Assembly: GCF_001612745.1 (NCBI RefSeq)
Contig: NZ_BDBA01000087.1
Span: 1-56,839 of the forward strand
Direction of reading: 5' to 3'
Source: Nocardia amamiensis NBRC 102102
GTDB lineage: Bacteria; Actinomycetota; Actinomycetes; Mycobacteriales; Mycobacteriaceae
Length of the DNA: 56,839 nucleotides
The notes beneath the pieces are model-generated. The model searched no databases. It was not told the DNA's origin and saw only the letters and a list, made by a program, of their open reading frames with translations. How positions within the stretch are numbered: the first letter of the stretch is position 1; every line of letters begins with the position of its first letter. This document shows positions 48,082 to 56,839 of the stretch, in pieces. The position numbers and the translations under genes are program-made.

Positions 48082-49956
48082 TCACACCAGCGACTCCTGC
48101 CACGCGGCGTGCAGGCCTGCGAACCGGCCGGTACCCGCGATCAGCGCGGCTGGTGCGCCGTCCTCGACGATCCGGCCCGATTCCAGCACCAGCACCCGGT
48201 CCGCGATCGCGACCGTGGACAACCGGTGCGCGATGATCACCGCGGTGCGGCCACGCAGCACGGTCTCCAGCGCCCGCTGTACCAGCCGCTCGCTCGGGAT
48301 GTCCAGGCTCGAGGTGGCCTCGTCCAACACGATCACGGCAGGATCGGCCAGGAACACCCGCGCGAACGCGACCAGCTGCCGCTGACCTGCTGAGAGCCTG
48401 CCGCCGCGTTTGCGCACGTCGGTGTCGAAGCCCTCGGGCAGCGCCCGCACGAAGTCGTACAGCCCGACCGCACGCGCCGCGGCGAACACCTCCGCGTCGG
48501 TGGCCTCGGGCCTGCCGAGCCGGATGTTGTCGGCCACCGAGCCGGAGAACAGGTAGGACTCCTGGGTAACCATCACGATGTTGCGCCGCAGCTCGGCGTC
48601 GGACACATCGCGCAGGTCGACGCCGTCCAGGGTGACCGTGCCGCCGGACGGGTCGTAGAACCGCGTCAGCAGCTTGGCCAGCGTCGACTTGCCCGCCCCG
48701 GTCGCGCCCACCAACGCGATCACCTGCCCGGCCGGAATGTCCAGCGTGAACTCGGGCAGCACCGGTCGGGAATCCGCGCCGTACCCGAACCACACCTGGT
48801 CCATCCGCACCGCGCCGGAAGCCTTCCCCAACACAACCGGCTTCGCGGGCTCCGGCACCGAAGGCTCCTCCTCCAGCACGCCCGAGATCTTCTCCAGCGC
48901 CGCCGCGGCGGACTGGTAGGCATTGAACACCTGGGCGAGTTCGTCCAGCGGACCGTAGAACTCGTTGAGATACAGCAGGTAGGCCGCGAGCACGCCGACC
49001 GCGAGGTCGCCCTCGATCACCCGCCACGCGCCGACCACGATGATGGTCACCGTGGTCAGGTTGCCGAGCAGTTTGGTCAGTCCGGCGTAGTCGCCCATGC
49101 CACGCATGGCCGACGTGGTCGCCGCGCGGAATTCGGCGTCCTCGATCGCGAGCACCGACTCGTTGCGCTGCTCGCGGCCGAACGCCTGCACCGCTCGCAT
49201 GCCGCCCATCGACTCGACGAACTGCACCACTACCTTGGCGATCGCGCCACGGGTGCGGCGATAGCCCGCCCGCTGCCTGCGCTGCGCCCAGCGGGTGACC
49301 AGCGCCAGCGGGACGAAACCGGCCAGCACGATCGCGGCGAGGACCTGGTCCAGGTAGATCAGCAACGCCGCGATGGTCAACACCGAGAGAATCGCGCTGA
49401 GCGCCTGGTTGAGCGCGCTCTCCAGCAGATCCTGCAGGGTCTCGATATCGCCGGTGAGCCGGGCGACCACCTTGCCCGAGGTGTACTTCTCGTGGAAGGC
49501 GACGCTGAGGCGCTGCATATGCGTGAACGAGCGCACCCGCAGGTCGAACAGCACGCTCTGGCTGAGCCTGCCGGACACCCGCAGGAAGGAGAAGGTGGTG
49601 AGCACGCCGACCAGCACCGACCCGAGGTACCCGGCCACGGACCAGGCCAGCGGCGCCCAGTCGCCTGCGACGCCCCGCGCGATGCCTGCGTCCACACCGT
49701 GCGCGACGAACAGCGGCGCCGACACCATGGCGATGTTGTCCACCACGATGAGCACCAGCGCGAGCGCGGCCAGCTTGCGGTAGGGCCGGACCAGGTCGAG
49801 CAGCAGCCGCCGGGACCGACTGGCCAGCACGAGGTTTCCGGTCTGGGTGACCTCCTTGTCCTCGCTCGCGATACCGCGCCAGTCGGCCGCCTCGTCCTTG
49901 CGGCCCGAATCATCCTGTAGTGCTCCGTCTTCCGAAACTATCGTCTCGATGCTCAT
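48082..49956 (-). CDS. ABC exporter half-transporter, catalytically competent subunit (second exporter)
   Basis: 624 residues. ATG 49956 has GGAGGTGAG upstream, inside the end of the partner gene. After a 50-residue acidic cytoplasmic leader come six membrane helices (about 60-360) and the ATPase: Walker A GATGAGKST, signature RLSAGQRQLVAFAR, Walker B VIVLDEATSSLD with the catalytic Glu, and H-loop IAHRLST. It pairs with the subunit encoded 2 bp upstream. Exporter substrates cannot be read from sequence. Confidence 0.92.
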   Translation of the reverse strand: MSIETIVSEDGALQDDSGRKDEAADWRGIASEDKEVTQTGNLVLASRSRRLLLDLVRPYRKLAALALVLIVVDNIAMVSAPLFVAHGVDAGIARGVAGDWAPLAWSVAGYLGSVLVGVLTTFSFLRVSGRLSQSVLFDLRVRSFTHMQRLSVAFHEKYTSGKVVARLTGDIETLQDLLESALNQALSAILSVLTIAALLIYLDQVLAAIVLAGFVPLALVTRWAQRRQRAGYRRTRGAIAKVVVQFVESMGGMRAVQAFGREQRNESVLAIEDAEFRAATTSAMRGMGDYAGLTKLLGNLTTVTIIVVGAWRVIEGDLAVGVLAAYLLYLNEFYGPLDELAQVFNAYQSAAAALEKISGVLEEEPSVPEPAKPVVLGKASGAVRMDQVWFGYGADSRPVLPEFTLDIPAGQVIALVGATGAGKSTLAKLLTRFYDPSGGTVTLDGVDLRDVSDAELRRNIVMVTQESYLFSGSVADNIRLGRPEATDAEVFAAARAVGLYDFVRALPEGFDTDVRKRGGRLSAGQRQLVAFARVFLADPAVIVLDEATSSLDIPSERLVQRALETVLRGRTAVIIAHRLSTVAIADRVLVLESGRIVEDGAPAALIAGTGRFAGLHAAWQESLV

Positions 49957-49958
49957 GG

Positions 49959-51752
49959 CTACTCACCTCCCATCAGTTCTCGGTACCTCTTGCTGGTCCG
50001 CAGCAGCTGGTCGTGGGTTCCCTCGGCGACGATCCGGCCGTCGGCGAGCACCGCCACCCGATCGGCCAGCGCCGCCGTGGACGGACGGTGGGCGACCAGC
50101 AGCGTCGTCGCATCGGCCAGCACGGTGCGCAGCCGCGCCTGCACCCGCTCCTCGGTCTCGACATCCAGCGCGGACAGCGGGTCGTCGAGCACCATGATCC
50201 GGCTGCGCTTTCGCGCGCCGGTGAGCACCGCGCGGGCCAGCGCGAGTCGCTGGCGCTGGCCGCCGGACAGACTCAGGCCCTGTTCGCCGATCCTGGTGTC
50301 CAATCCCCACGGCAGGTTGTCCACGAATTCGGTCGCCTGGGCGACCTCCAGTGCGCGGCGCACATCGGCGTCGGTGGCGGACGGATCGCCGAGCGCGACG
50401 TTCTCCCGCACGCTCGCCGAGAACAGCACCGGGTCCTCGAACGCCACCGATACCAGCGAGCGCAGGTCGGCGACCCGCATCGTCGCGATATCGATGCCGT
50501 CGACGGTGATCGCGCCACCGGTCACGTCATACAGGCGCGGGATCAGGTTGAGCAGCGCCGTCTTCCCGCTGCCTGTCGCGCCGACCAATGCCACCGTCTC
50601 ACCGGGACGCACCTTCAGCGAAATGCCCTCCAGCACCGCCTTTTCCGCGTCGGGAAAGGCGAAACGGACGCCCGCCAAACGCAGTTCGCCTACGACGCGC
50701 TCCGGCAGATCGACCGGCTCGGCCGGGTCGGTGATATCGATCGGAGTGTCGATGATCTCCCAATACCGGTCGGCGGCGGTGCGCGCGTCGTTCAGCTCGG
50801 CGAGCAGGAAGCCGGTCCAGATGATCGGCCACTGCAGGAAAGTCGCCAGCGTGATGCCCGCGACCAGGGTGCCGAGCGTCATCGTGCCGTGCGCCACCGC
50901 GTAGCCGCCGTAGCCGAGCGCGAACGCGATGGCCAGCTGCGGCAGACTCACCATGCCCGACCACAGCGTCGCGTCCAATCGCACTTTCAGCATCTCGGTC
51001 TGCCGCAGCTCACGCGCTTGGGCGGTGAACCGGCGGCCGAAGAACACGCCGCGGCCGAACGCCTTCAGCACCCGCACGCCCTGCGCCGACTCCTCGGCCG
51101 TGGTGGCCAGGTCACCGGCCTGATCCTGGGAACGCCGCGAGGCCACCGAGTACCGGCGCTCGAAGCGAACGCAGATGACCACCAATGGGATCGACACAAT
51201 CGCGAAGATCAGGCCGATCTGCCAGCTCAGCGCGACCAGCGTGACGAGCCCGATCGGGATGATCACGGTGTGGACGAGCAGGAACGGCCCCGCGAAGGAT
51301 ACGAAACGCCGCATGGTGGACAGGTCATCCACCGCACGCGACAGCAGCTGACCCGACTCCCACGCGTCGTGCCTGCCGATCGACAGCGCCTGCAATTGGC
51401 GGAAGATTTTGGCGCGCAGGGTGATTTCGAAGCGCGTTGCCGGCGCGGCGATCAGCCAGCGGCGGCCCCACACGCCGACCGCCTCAGCCAGACCGAGCAC
51501 CAAGACCACGGCCACCGGACCGATAGCGCCCGCGAGATCGCGATGCGCGACCGGGCCGTCGATGATCCGCGCGATCATCAGCGGAATCACGATGGACGTC
51601 AGGCTCGCGAGCAGCGCGAGACCACTTGCGGCGAGCAGCATCCCGACGTGCGGGCGCAGGTACGGCCAGAACCGCCGCAGCGAATGCCCGCGGCCCGCGG
51701 CGGCGGATCGCTCGGCTCTGTCGGCCTCCGGTTCGGCCGATGAAATGTCCAC
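49959..51752 (-). CDS. ABC exporter half-transporter, degenerate ATPase subunit (second exporter)
   Basis: 597 residues from GTG 51752. The TTG at 51764 is an alternative, and GGGGGAG lies a little far from the GTG. Six membrane helices; Walker A GATGSGKTA, signature LSLSGGQRQRLALAR, but Walker B IMVLDDPLSALD has Asp for the catalytic Glu. The H-loop reads VAHRPST, keeping His. It forms a heterodimer with the subunit starting 2 bp after its stop. Confidence 0.88.
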   Translation of the reverse strand: MDISSAEPEADRAERSAAAGRGHSLRRFWPYLRPHVGMLLAASGLALLASLTSIVIPLMIARIIDGPVAHRDLAGAIGPVAVVLVLGLAEAVGVWGRRWLIAAPATRFEITLRAKIFRQLQALSIGRHDAWESGQLLSRAVDDLSTMRRFVSFAGPFLLVHTVIIPIGLVTLVALSWQIGLIFAIVSIPLVVICVRFERRYSVASRRSQDQAGDLATTAEESAQGVRVLKAFGRGVFFGRRFTAQARELRQTEMLKVRLDATLWSGMVSLPQLAIAFALGYGGYAVAHGTMTLGTLVAGITLATFLQWPIIWTGFLLAELNDARTAADRYWEIIDTPIDITDPAEPVDLPERVVGELRLAGVRFAFPDAEKAVLEGISLKVRPGETVALVGATGSGKTALLNLIPRLYDVTGGAITVDGIDIATMRVADLRSLVSVAFEDPVLFSASVRENVALGDPSATDADVRRALEVAQATEFVDNLPWGLDTRIGEQGLSLSGGQRQRLALARAVLTGARKRSRIMVLDDPLSALDVETEERVQARLRTVLADATTLLVAHRPSTAALADRVAVLADGRIVAEGTHDQLLRTSKRYRELMGGE

Positions 51753-52009
51753 TGCGACAGACAAAACTCCCCCTCGTGGTGTATGACTGGCGGCGCGGAA
51801 CGGGCCCCTCGGTGATGTTCGCATCGAGGTCCGACATCTCAGGGTCGCATCGGAGCCTGCGTCGGCCAACCGATTTTCCGGCCGTTCCCCTGCGTGCAAC
51901 CTCGCATCCGCGCTGGATGACGCAGTCGGGGGAAGAACGTGGCTCATCCACCGAGCCAACAACCTCGAGTTACCTCGAGGTCAAGGCATGGGGACCTAGA
52001 CTCGGTAGC

Positions 52010-52288
52010 GTGCTGATCGTCGCTGGATACCTGCGCGTCACCGATCGCGATCACTACCTCGGCAACTGCCGCGAGGTGGTGCGGCTGGCGCGCGCCACGG
52101 AAGGATGCCTGGACTTCGATCTCGGCGCGGACCTGATCGAGCCCGATCGAGTCAACGTCTACGAGCGCTGGGCGACCCGCGCCGCGATGGAGCGCTTCCG
52201 CGGCACGGGCCCCTCGAGCGACTTCGCCGCCCAGATCGTGGGCGCCGACATCCGGGAATTCGAGTACCACACCGAAATCCGGATCTAG
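52010..52288 (+). CDS. small ABM-domain monooxygenase-like protein
   Basis: 92 residues from GTG 52010, with TAGACT (51997-52002) 8 bases before it and no ribosome site, so leaderless. A single ABM domain: VLIVAGYLRVTDRDHYLGNC, TEGCLDFDLGADLIEPDRVN, VYERWATRAAMERFRGTGPS. The His/Trp positions of quinol-type ABM enzymes are in place (DRDHYL, ERWAT). It probably acts on small aromatic or quinone-like compounds. Confidence 0.85.
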   Translation: MLIVAGYLRVTDRDHYLGNCREVVRLARATEGCLDFDLGADLIEPDRVNVYERWATRAAMERFRGTGPSSDFAAQIVGADIREFEYHTEIRI

Positions 52289-52336
52289 TCGGCGGCACGG
52301 CGCGGATCACGGACGGACATCCGCCGGCCGCGCCTC

Positions 52337-54265
52337 CTAGGCGACGACCACGGACTCCGACTCCCACTCCTGCGGCGCGTCCGGGAACGCCTGCTGCTGG
52401 TGGCCGCCACGCAGCGTGCCCTCCAGATAGGCCGCGCGGCATGCGCGGCGCGCGATTTTGCCGCTGGACGTGCGCGGAATCGAACCTGCCGGCACCAGCA
52501 GCACGTCGCGCACCGTGACGCCGTGGCGTCGCGCGATCGCGGCGCGCACGGTGTCGGCGACCGGCTCGGGCTCCAGCTTGCCCGCGCCGGTATTGCGTTC
52601 GGCGACGATCACGAGTTGCTCGGAGGTGTCCCCGGCGTCGAACGTCAGTCCGGAGTGACTGTCCTGCTCGAAGACCAGCGCGGGCAGTTCGTTGGCCGGG
52701 ACCGAGAACGCCGCCACGAAGCCGGGGCGCAACGCCTGGCTCGATTCCTGGGCGGAGAACTCCAGATCCTGCGGGTAGTGGTTACGTCCGTCCACGATGA
52801 CCAGATCCTTCACCCGGCCGGTGATGTACAGCTCGCCGTCGAGATAGGCGCCGAGATCGCCGGTGCGCATCCAGTTGGCGTCTCGCGGCGTGCCCTCCGC
52901 ATGGCTGCCTTCCGGCAGCCGCGCCGCCAGCTTGGCGCGGAAGACGGACTCGGTCTCCTCGGGGCGGCCCCAGTATCCGGTGCCCATGTTCTCCCCGTGC
53001 AACCAGATCTCGCCGATCTCACCGTCACCTCGCTCGGTGCCGTGCTCGGGATCCACGATCGCCGCCCACTGCGACAGCGCGACGTAACCGCAGGACACCT
53101 GGGGTATGGCGTTGTCGGCATCCGGCGCTACCTCGGCCATCCGCCCGGCGCTCAGCTCGGCGCGGTCGACGTAGACGGCCTTCGCCTTGTCCTCGGCCTT
53201 GGTCGCCGACACGAACAGCGTCGCCTCGGCCATGCCGTAGCACGGTTTGATCGCCGTCTCCGGCAGCCCGTACGGCGCGAACGCCTCGTTGAACTTCTTC
53301 ATCGACGAAACCGACACCGGCTCGCTGCCGTTGATCAACCCGATCACGTTGGACAGATCCAATTTCTCGCCCGGCTTCGGCTTCCCGCGCGCCGCCGCGT
53401 GCTCGAACGCGAAGTTGGGGGCAGCGGCGAAAGTCCCGGCACCGTCGGAGGCCGCGGCCAGTTCTTTGATCCAGCGATAGGGGCGGCGCACGAACGCGCT
53501 CGGCGACATGATCGTGATGAACCCGCCGCCGATGGTCGGCAGGATCACGCACAGCAGACCCATGTCGTGGAACAGCGGCAACCAGGTGACTCCGCGCGAA
53601 TGCTCGGTCACGCCGATGGCGTCGATCATCTGCAACAGGTTCGTGCCGACAGCCCGGTGGGTGATCTCCACGCCGGCGGGCGTCCGGGTCGATCCCGAGG
53701 TGTACTGCAGGTAGGCGACGCTGTCGATGTTGATATCCGGCCGCACCCAGGACGCGCCGACGCCGTCCGGGATCGCCTCCACCGCGATGATGCGCGGACG
53801 CTCCGGCGCCGGTAGATGACGAAAGAATTTCCGCACACCGCCCGCCGCGGAACCAACGGTGAGGATCACGGCGGGTGCGCAGTCGCCCAGTACCGCGTGC
53901 AGCCGGTCGGTGTGGCCCTGCTCCTCCGGATCGAACAGCGGAACCGCGATGTTGCCCGCGTACACCGCGGCGAAAAGCGAGACGACGTAGTCGAGCCCTT
54001 GCGGAGCGAGAATCGCCACCCGGTCGCCCGGCCGCGTCACCTGCTGCAACCGGGCCGCCACCGCGCGAAGCCGCACACCGAATTGGCGCCAGGTGAGTTC
54101 GAGGTATTCACCGTCGCGTTCGCGGGAGTAGTCGATGTAGCGGTAGGCGAGGTCGTCGCCGTTCTCCGTGCAGTGCTTGTCGACGAAGTCGATCAGGGTC
54201 TTGTCCCCCCTGATTTTGATATTGCCCTGATCGTCCAGATAGTCGTCGAAGGTTTCGTCGATCAT
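52337..54265 (-). CDS. FadD32-like fatty-acyl-AMP ligase
   Basis: 642 residues. ATG 54265 has AAAGGA 7 bases upstream. It activates a fatty acid as acyl-AMP and passes it to a carrier protein. Landmark blocks are DRVAILAPQGLDYVVSLFAA, AYLQYTSGSTRTPAGVEITH (P-loop), WLPLFHDMGLLCVILPTIGG, GEIWLHGENMGTGYWGRPEE, GRVKDLVIVDGRNHYPQDLE and the final SIPRTSSGKIARRACR with the catalytic Lys. It follows M. tuberculosis FadD32 closely but is not next to a pks13-type gene here. A KasA-like gene lies just upstream on the same strand. Confidence 0.9.
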   Translation of the reverse strand: MIDETFDDYLDDQGNIKIRGDKTLIDFVDKHCTENGDDLAYRYIDYSRERDGEYLELTWRQFGVRLRAVAARLQQVTRPGDRVAILAPQGLDYVVSLFAAVYAGNIAVPLFDPEEQGHTDRLHAVLGDCAPAVILTVGSAAGGVRKFFRHLPAPERPRIIAVEAIPDGVGASWVRPDINIDSVAYLQYTSGSTRTPAGVEITHRAVGTNLLQMIDAIGVTEHSRGVTWLPLFHDMGLLCVILPTIGGGFITIMSPSAFVRRPYRWIKELAAASDGAGTFAAAPNFAFEHAAARGKPKPGEKLDLSNVIGLINGSEPVSVSSMKKFNEAFAPYGLPETAIKPCYGMAEATLFVSATKAEDKAKAVYVDRAELSAGRMAEVAPDADNAIPQVSCGYVALSQWAAIVDPEHGTERGDGEIGEIWLHGENMGTGYWGRPEETESVFRAKLAARLPEGSHAEGTPRDANWMRTGDLGAYLDGELYITGRVKDLVIVDGRNHYPQDLEFSAQESSQALRPGFVAAFSVPANELPALVFEQDSHSGLTFDAGDTSEQLVIVAERNTGAGKLEPEPVADTVRAAIARRHGVTVRDVLLVPAGSIPRTSSGKIARRACRAAYLEGTLRGGHQQQAFPDAPQEWESESVVVA

Positions 54266-54372
54266 CGCCTTATCCTTTTCCAACGCACAGGCGCTCAGGC
54301 CGTGCAATGACACCGAACACAGGTCGATAACGAAGCGTCGGGAAGGCTAGCAGGTGTCCCGGCCACCCGCGG

Positions 54373-55623
54373 TCAGTATCGGCCGAAGGCGAGCGCGACG
54401 TTGTGCCCGCCGAAGCCGAAGGAGTTGTTCACGGCGTAATCGATATGGCCGGGCCGGGATTGGCCGCAGACGACGTCCAGATCCACGTCGGGGTCCTGGT
54501 GGTCCAGGTTCAGCGTGGGCGGCACGATCGCGTCACGCAGGCTCAGCACGGTGATCACCGATTCGAGCGCGCCGACCGCGCCGATGGAATGGCCGAGGGC
54601 GGATTTCGGCGCGTAGACCGACGGGTGGTTGCCGAGGGCCTTGTTGATCGCGCGCGCCTCCGCCGTGTCGCCCACCGGCGTGCCCGTCGCGTGCGCGTTG
54701 ACGTGCGTGATGTCGTTTCGGGTCAGACCCGCTGTCTGTAGCGACCGAGTTATCGCGCGCGCCGCGCCGGAGCCCTCGGGATCGGGTGCGACGAGATGGA
54801 AGCCGTCAGAGGTGATTCCCGCGCCGAGCAGCCGTGCGTGGATGGTCGCGCCGCGCGCCTTGGCGTGCTCTTCGGTCTCCAGCACCAGCAACGCGCCCGC
54901 CTCGCCGAAGACAAAGCCGTCGCGGTCGGCGTCGAACGGTCGCGACGCGCGCTTGGGTGCCTCGTTGCGGGTGCTCATGGCGCGCATCATCGTGAACGCC
55001 GCGACCGCGAGGGCCTGGATCGAGCCCTCCACCCCGCCGGTGACCACCATGTCGGCCTCCCCCATGACGATCGTCTTCCAGGCGTTGGCGATGGCCTCCG
55101 AGCCCGACGCGCACGCCGATACCGTCGTCGACACACCGGCGCGCGCGCCGATCTCCAGCGCCACGCACGCCGCGGCCCCATTCGGCATCGCCGCCTGCAC
55201 GGAGTACGGCGAAACCTTGCGGTAGCCACCGTTGTTCAGCTTGTCCCGCGCGGCGACGATCGCCTCGGCGCCGCCCAGACCGGTGCCGATGGACACGCCG
55301 AGACGGTTCTTGTCCACCTCCGGGCTCCCAGCGTTGCGCCAGACCTCACGAGCGAGCGCGATGGCCATCTGCTCCACATAAGCCAGCCCGTGCGTCTCGC
55401 CTTTGCCGAGGCACATGGCGGGCGTGACCTTCAGATGACCGCCGATCCGCACCGGCAGCTCGAACTGGTGGACGAAGCCGTCGTCCAGGAGATCGATGCC
55501 GCTCTCACCATTGAGCAGACCCTTCCACGTGGAGTCCACGTCACCGGCGATGGACGTGGTCGCCGCGAGACTGGTGACCACGACAGGGGGGAAATTCCCG
55601 TTCTTGGTGGAAGCAGTCGGCAT
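54373..55623 (-). CDS. KasA-like beta-ketoacyl-ACP synthase
   Basis: 416 residues, the length of KasA. The catalytic triad is intact: Cys171 in VSACASGSE, His311 in VNAHATGTP and His345 in KSALGHSIGAV. It elongates acyl-ACP with malonyl-ACP. The sequence NSFGFGGHNVALAFGRY ends it exactly as in mycobacterial KasA/KasB. It is not in the fabD-acpM-kasA-kasB-accD6 cluster. The FadD32-like gene follows 107 bp downstream, suggesting one lipid-extension pathway. Confidence 0.9.
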   Translation of the reverse strand: MPTASTKNGNFPPVVVTSLAATTSIAGDVDSTWKGLLNGESGIDLLDDGFVHQFELPVRIGGHLKVTPAMCLGKGETHGLAYVEQMAIALAREVWRNAGSPEVDKNRLGVSIGTGLGGAEAIVAARDKLNNGGYRKVSPYSVQAAMPNGAAACVALEIGARAGVSTTVSACASGSEAIANAWKTIVMGEADMVVTGGVEGSIQALAVAAFTMMRAMSTRNEAPKRASRPFDADRDGFVFGEAGALLVLETEEHAKARGATIHARLLGAGITSDGFHLVAPDPEGSGAARAITRSLQTAGLTRNDITHVNAHATGTPVGDTAEARAINKALGNHPSVYAPKSALGHSIGAVGALESVITVLSLRDAIVPPTLNLDHQDPDVDLDVVCGQSRPGHIDYAVNNSFGFGGHNVALAFGRY

Positions 55624-55946
55624 GTTCGCTCACTTTCCCTAGCGTCGCTTGAGAAACGTCGTCGAGCAAGAGCACTGCGCGAGCGCGCCACCAGGATCGT
55701 GCGGCGGCCCGCGCCCATGGCACTGGAGCGCAGGCGGAACGACCGATCATCACGGCATCACGCGACCGGTCCTGTGATTATTGGAAACAACCGCACCGAT
55801 AGCACTGCGTGACACGCGGACCGTACCAGGTGCCCTCGACGTTGGTCGTCGTTGTTCGTCGATCGCCTCGGACGACTCGAGTACCCTGCTTCCGGGCACC
55901 GGACGCGCGGGCGGCGGCCGGTGTGGACGCGAGAAAGGGAAGGTCG
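55624..55946. other. divergent intergenic region between the KasA-like gene and the methyltransferase
   Basis: About 320 bp. Contains promoters for both genes, but no gene, clear operator or repeat that I can support. Confidence 0.6.
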
Positions 55947-56839
55947 TTGACGGGCGCGCGGATGGTCGGGCTGTTCGCCGGAATCGGCGGACTCGAGCTC
56001 GGTCTCGGAAGACACGGCTGGCACACCGAACTGCTGTGCGAGATCGAGCCCGGCGCTCGAGGCGTGCTCGCAGCCCGCTTCCCCGATGTGCCACTGCATT
56101 CCGACATCACCCGCCTGCGCGCCATCCCGGCGGGAACAGAGCTGGTCGCGGCGGGATTCCCGTGCCAGGACCTGTCCCAGGCCGGACGCACCGCCGGCAT
56201 CACCGGCACCCGGTCGGGTCTGGTCGAGGAGGTGTTCCGGCTGGTGCGCCGCAAACGCGGTCCGCGCTGGCTGCTGATCGAGAATGTGCCGTTCATGCTG
56301 CAGCTCGGCCGTGGCGCGGCGATGCGGCACATCACCGGCGCGCTCGACGAACTCGGTTACACCTGGGCTTACCGGGTGGTGGACGCGCGGGCGTTCGGAT
56401 TGCCGCAGCGGCGGCAACGAGTGCTGATGCTGGCCTCACGCACCGAAGACCCGCGCCGGGTGCTGTTCGGCGAGGACGCCGGTCCGCGCACGATCGGCGA
56501 TCCCGCGCTCGATCCGTGCGGGTTCTACTGGACCGAGGGGGTGCGCGGGCTGGGCTGGGCGGTGAACGCGGTGCCCACACTGAAGGGTGGATCGGCGCTC
56601 GGCATCGCGAGCCCGCCCGCGGTGCGGCTGCCGTCCGGCGAGATCGTCACGCCCGGCATCGCCGACGCCGAACGCCTGCAGGGATTCGATCCCGGCTGGA
56701 CCGCACCCGCGACCGAGGTGCCCGGTGTGCGGAAGGGGCATCGCTGGAAGCTGGTCGGCAACGCGGTGAGCGTGCGGATGGCGGCCTGGGTCGGGTCACG
56801 GCTGGCCGCGCCGCTGGAGCCGATCCCCGGCGATCAGCG
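55947..56839 (+). CDS. DNA (cytosine-5) methyltransferase, cut by the right edge
   Basis: About 297 residues visible; the frame is open at the window end. The start chosen is TTG 55947, after AAAGGGAAGG; ATG 55962 is possible. C5-methylase motifs appear in order: I VGLFAGIGGLELGL, IV AAGFPCQDLSQAG with the catalytic Cys, VI ENVPFML, VIII PQRRQRVLMLAS and X GNAVSVRMAAW. The target-recognition region between VIII and IX is short, so the enzyme is compact. Whether a restriction partner follows cannot be seen. Confidence 0.93.
   Translation, partial: MTGARMVGLFAGIGGLELGLGRHGWHTELLCEIEPGARGVLAARFPDVPLHSDITRLRAIPAGTELVAAGFPCQDLSQAGRTAGITGTRSGLVEEVFRLVRRKRGPRWLLIENVPFMLQLGRGAAMRHITGALDELGYTWAYRVVDARAFGLPQRRQRVLMLASRTEDPRRVLFGEDAGPRTIGDPALDPCGFYWTEGVRGLGWAVNAVPTLKGGSALGIASPPAVRLPSGEIVTPGIADAERLQGFDPGWTAPATEVPGVRKGHRWKLVGNAVSVRMAAWVGSRLAAPLEPIPGDQ

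Noticed and set aside
48038..49027. 329-codon frame on the same strand as the ABC transporter in another phase
   Set aside because: Overlaps the real gene and is Arg/Gly-rich without domains.

Overview
The window is a continuous stretch of high-GC actinobacterial chromosome, most likely Nocardia or a close mycolic-acid relative. The evidence is family content rather than a database match. There is a DnaX, an aspartate aminotransferase of the M. tuberculosis Rv3722c type, an actinobacterial QcrB, a FadD32-like fatty-acyl-AMP ligase, a KasA-like ketoacyl synthase, and a tadA / TadA-associated / tyrA block arranged as in mycobacteria. GTG and TTG starts and probable leaderless starts are common. 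Both window edges cut a gene: dnaX on the left and a DNA cytosine-5 methyltransferase on the right.

Layout. 1-2.5 kb: dnaX (minus) with a Crp-type palindrome upstream. 2.9-14.2 kb: accessory genes, namely an MMPL transporter with its TetR repressor and a 31-bp operator, a zinc metallopeptidase, a DUF2207 membrane protein, a ROK regulator, a secreted glycine-rich protein, an HhH-GPD repair protein, a methyltransferase and an SRPBCC protein. 14.2-16.7 kb: a VapBC module with its operator, the aspartate aminotransferase, the 4.5S SRP RNA and tRNA-Ser(GGA). 16.9-24.2 kb: a LysR regulator beside a decayed NmrA-type gene, an alpha/beta hydrolase, a small secreted protein, a MerR / MFS efflux pair and a WS/DGAT-like acyltransferase. 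24.4-26 kb: a stand-alone qcrB with no qcrA or qcrC. 26-35.4 kb: DUF397, DUF309, gluQ, an RDD protein, a DUF4190 protein, a YhhQ-type queuosine-precursor transporter, tgt and a heterodimeric ABC exporter. 35.4-39.1 kb: an Rrf2 regulator, a TetR regulator and a second MMPL transporter. 39.2-43.9 kb: two tandem paralogous small membrane proteins, a CMD/AhpD-like pair, guanine deaminase and a two-domain ABM membrane protein. 43.9-47.1 kb: a RibD-type deaminase, an 18-bp tandem-repeat array, tRNA-Ser(CGA), tadA, its associated gene and tyrA. 47.4-56.8 kb: a glycolipid-binding-fold protein, a second heterodimeric ABC exporter, a small ABM protein, a FadD32-like / KasA-like pair and the DNA methyltransferase.

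The most informative points are these. (1) gluQ, yhhQ and tgt lie within 4.4 kb and together suggest uptake, insertion and glutamylation of queuosine, yet the Tgt lacks the residues that read preQ1 in the classical bacterial enzyme. (2) A full-length cytochrome b stands alone, as if it were a spare subunit for the bcc complex. (3) A degenerate 18-bp array of about 20 copies sits between a deaminase gene and a tRNA. (4) Several regulator/transporter pairs carry clear operators that can be read directly (TetR-MMPL twice, MerR-MFS, VapBC). (5) A FadD32-like / KasA-like pair lies next to an ABC exporter and outside the usual gene clusters. I see no CRISPR array, prophage, transposase or obvious biosynthetic megacluster.
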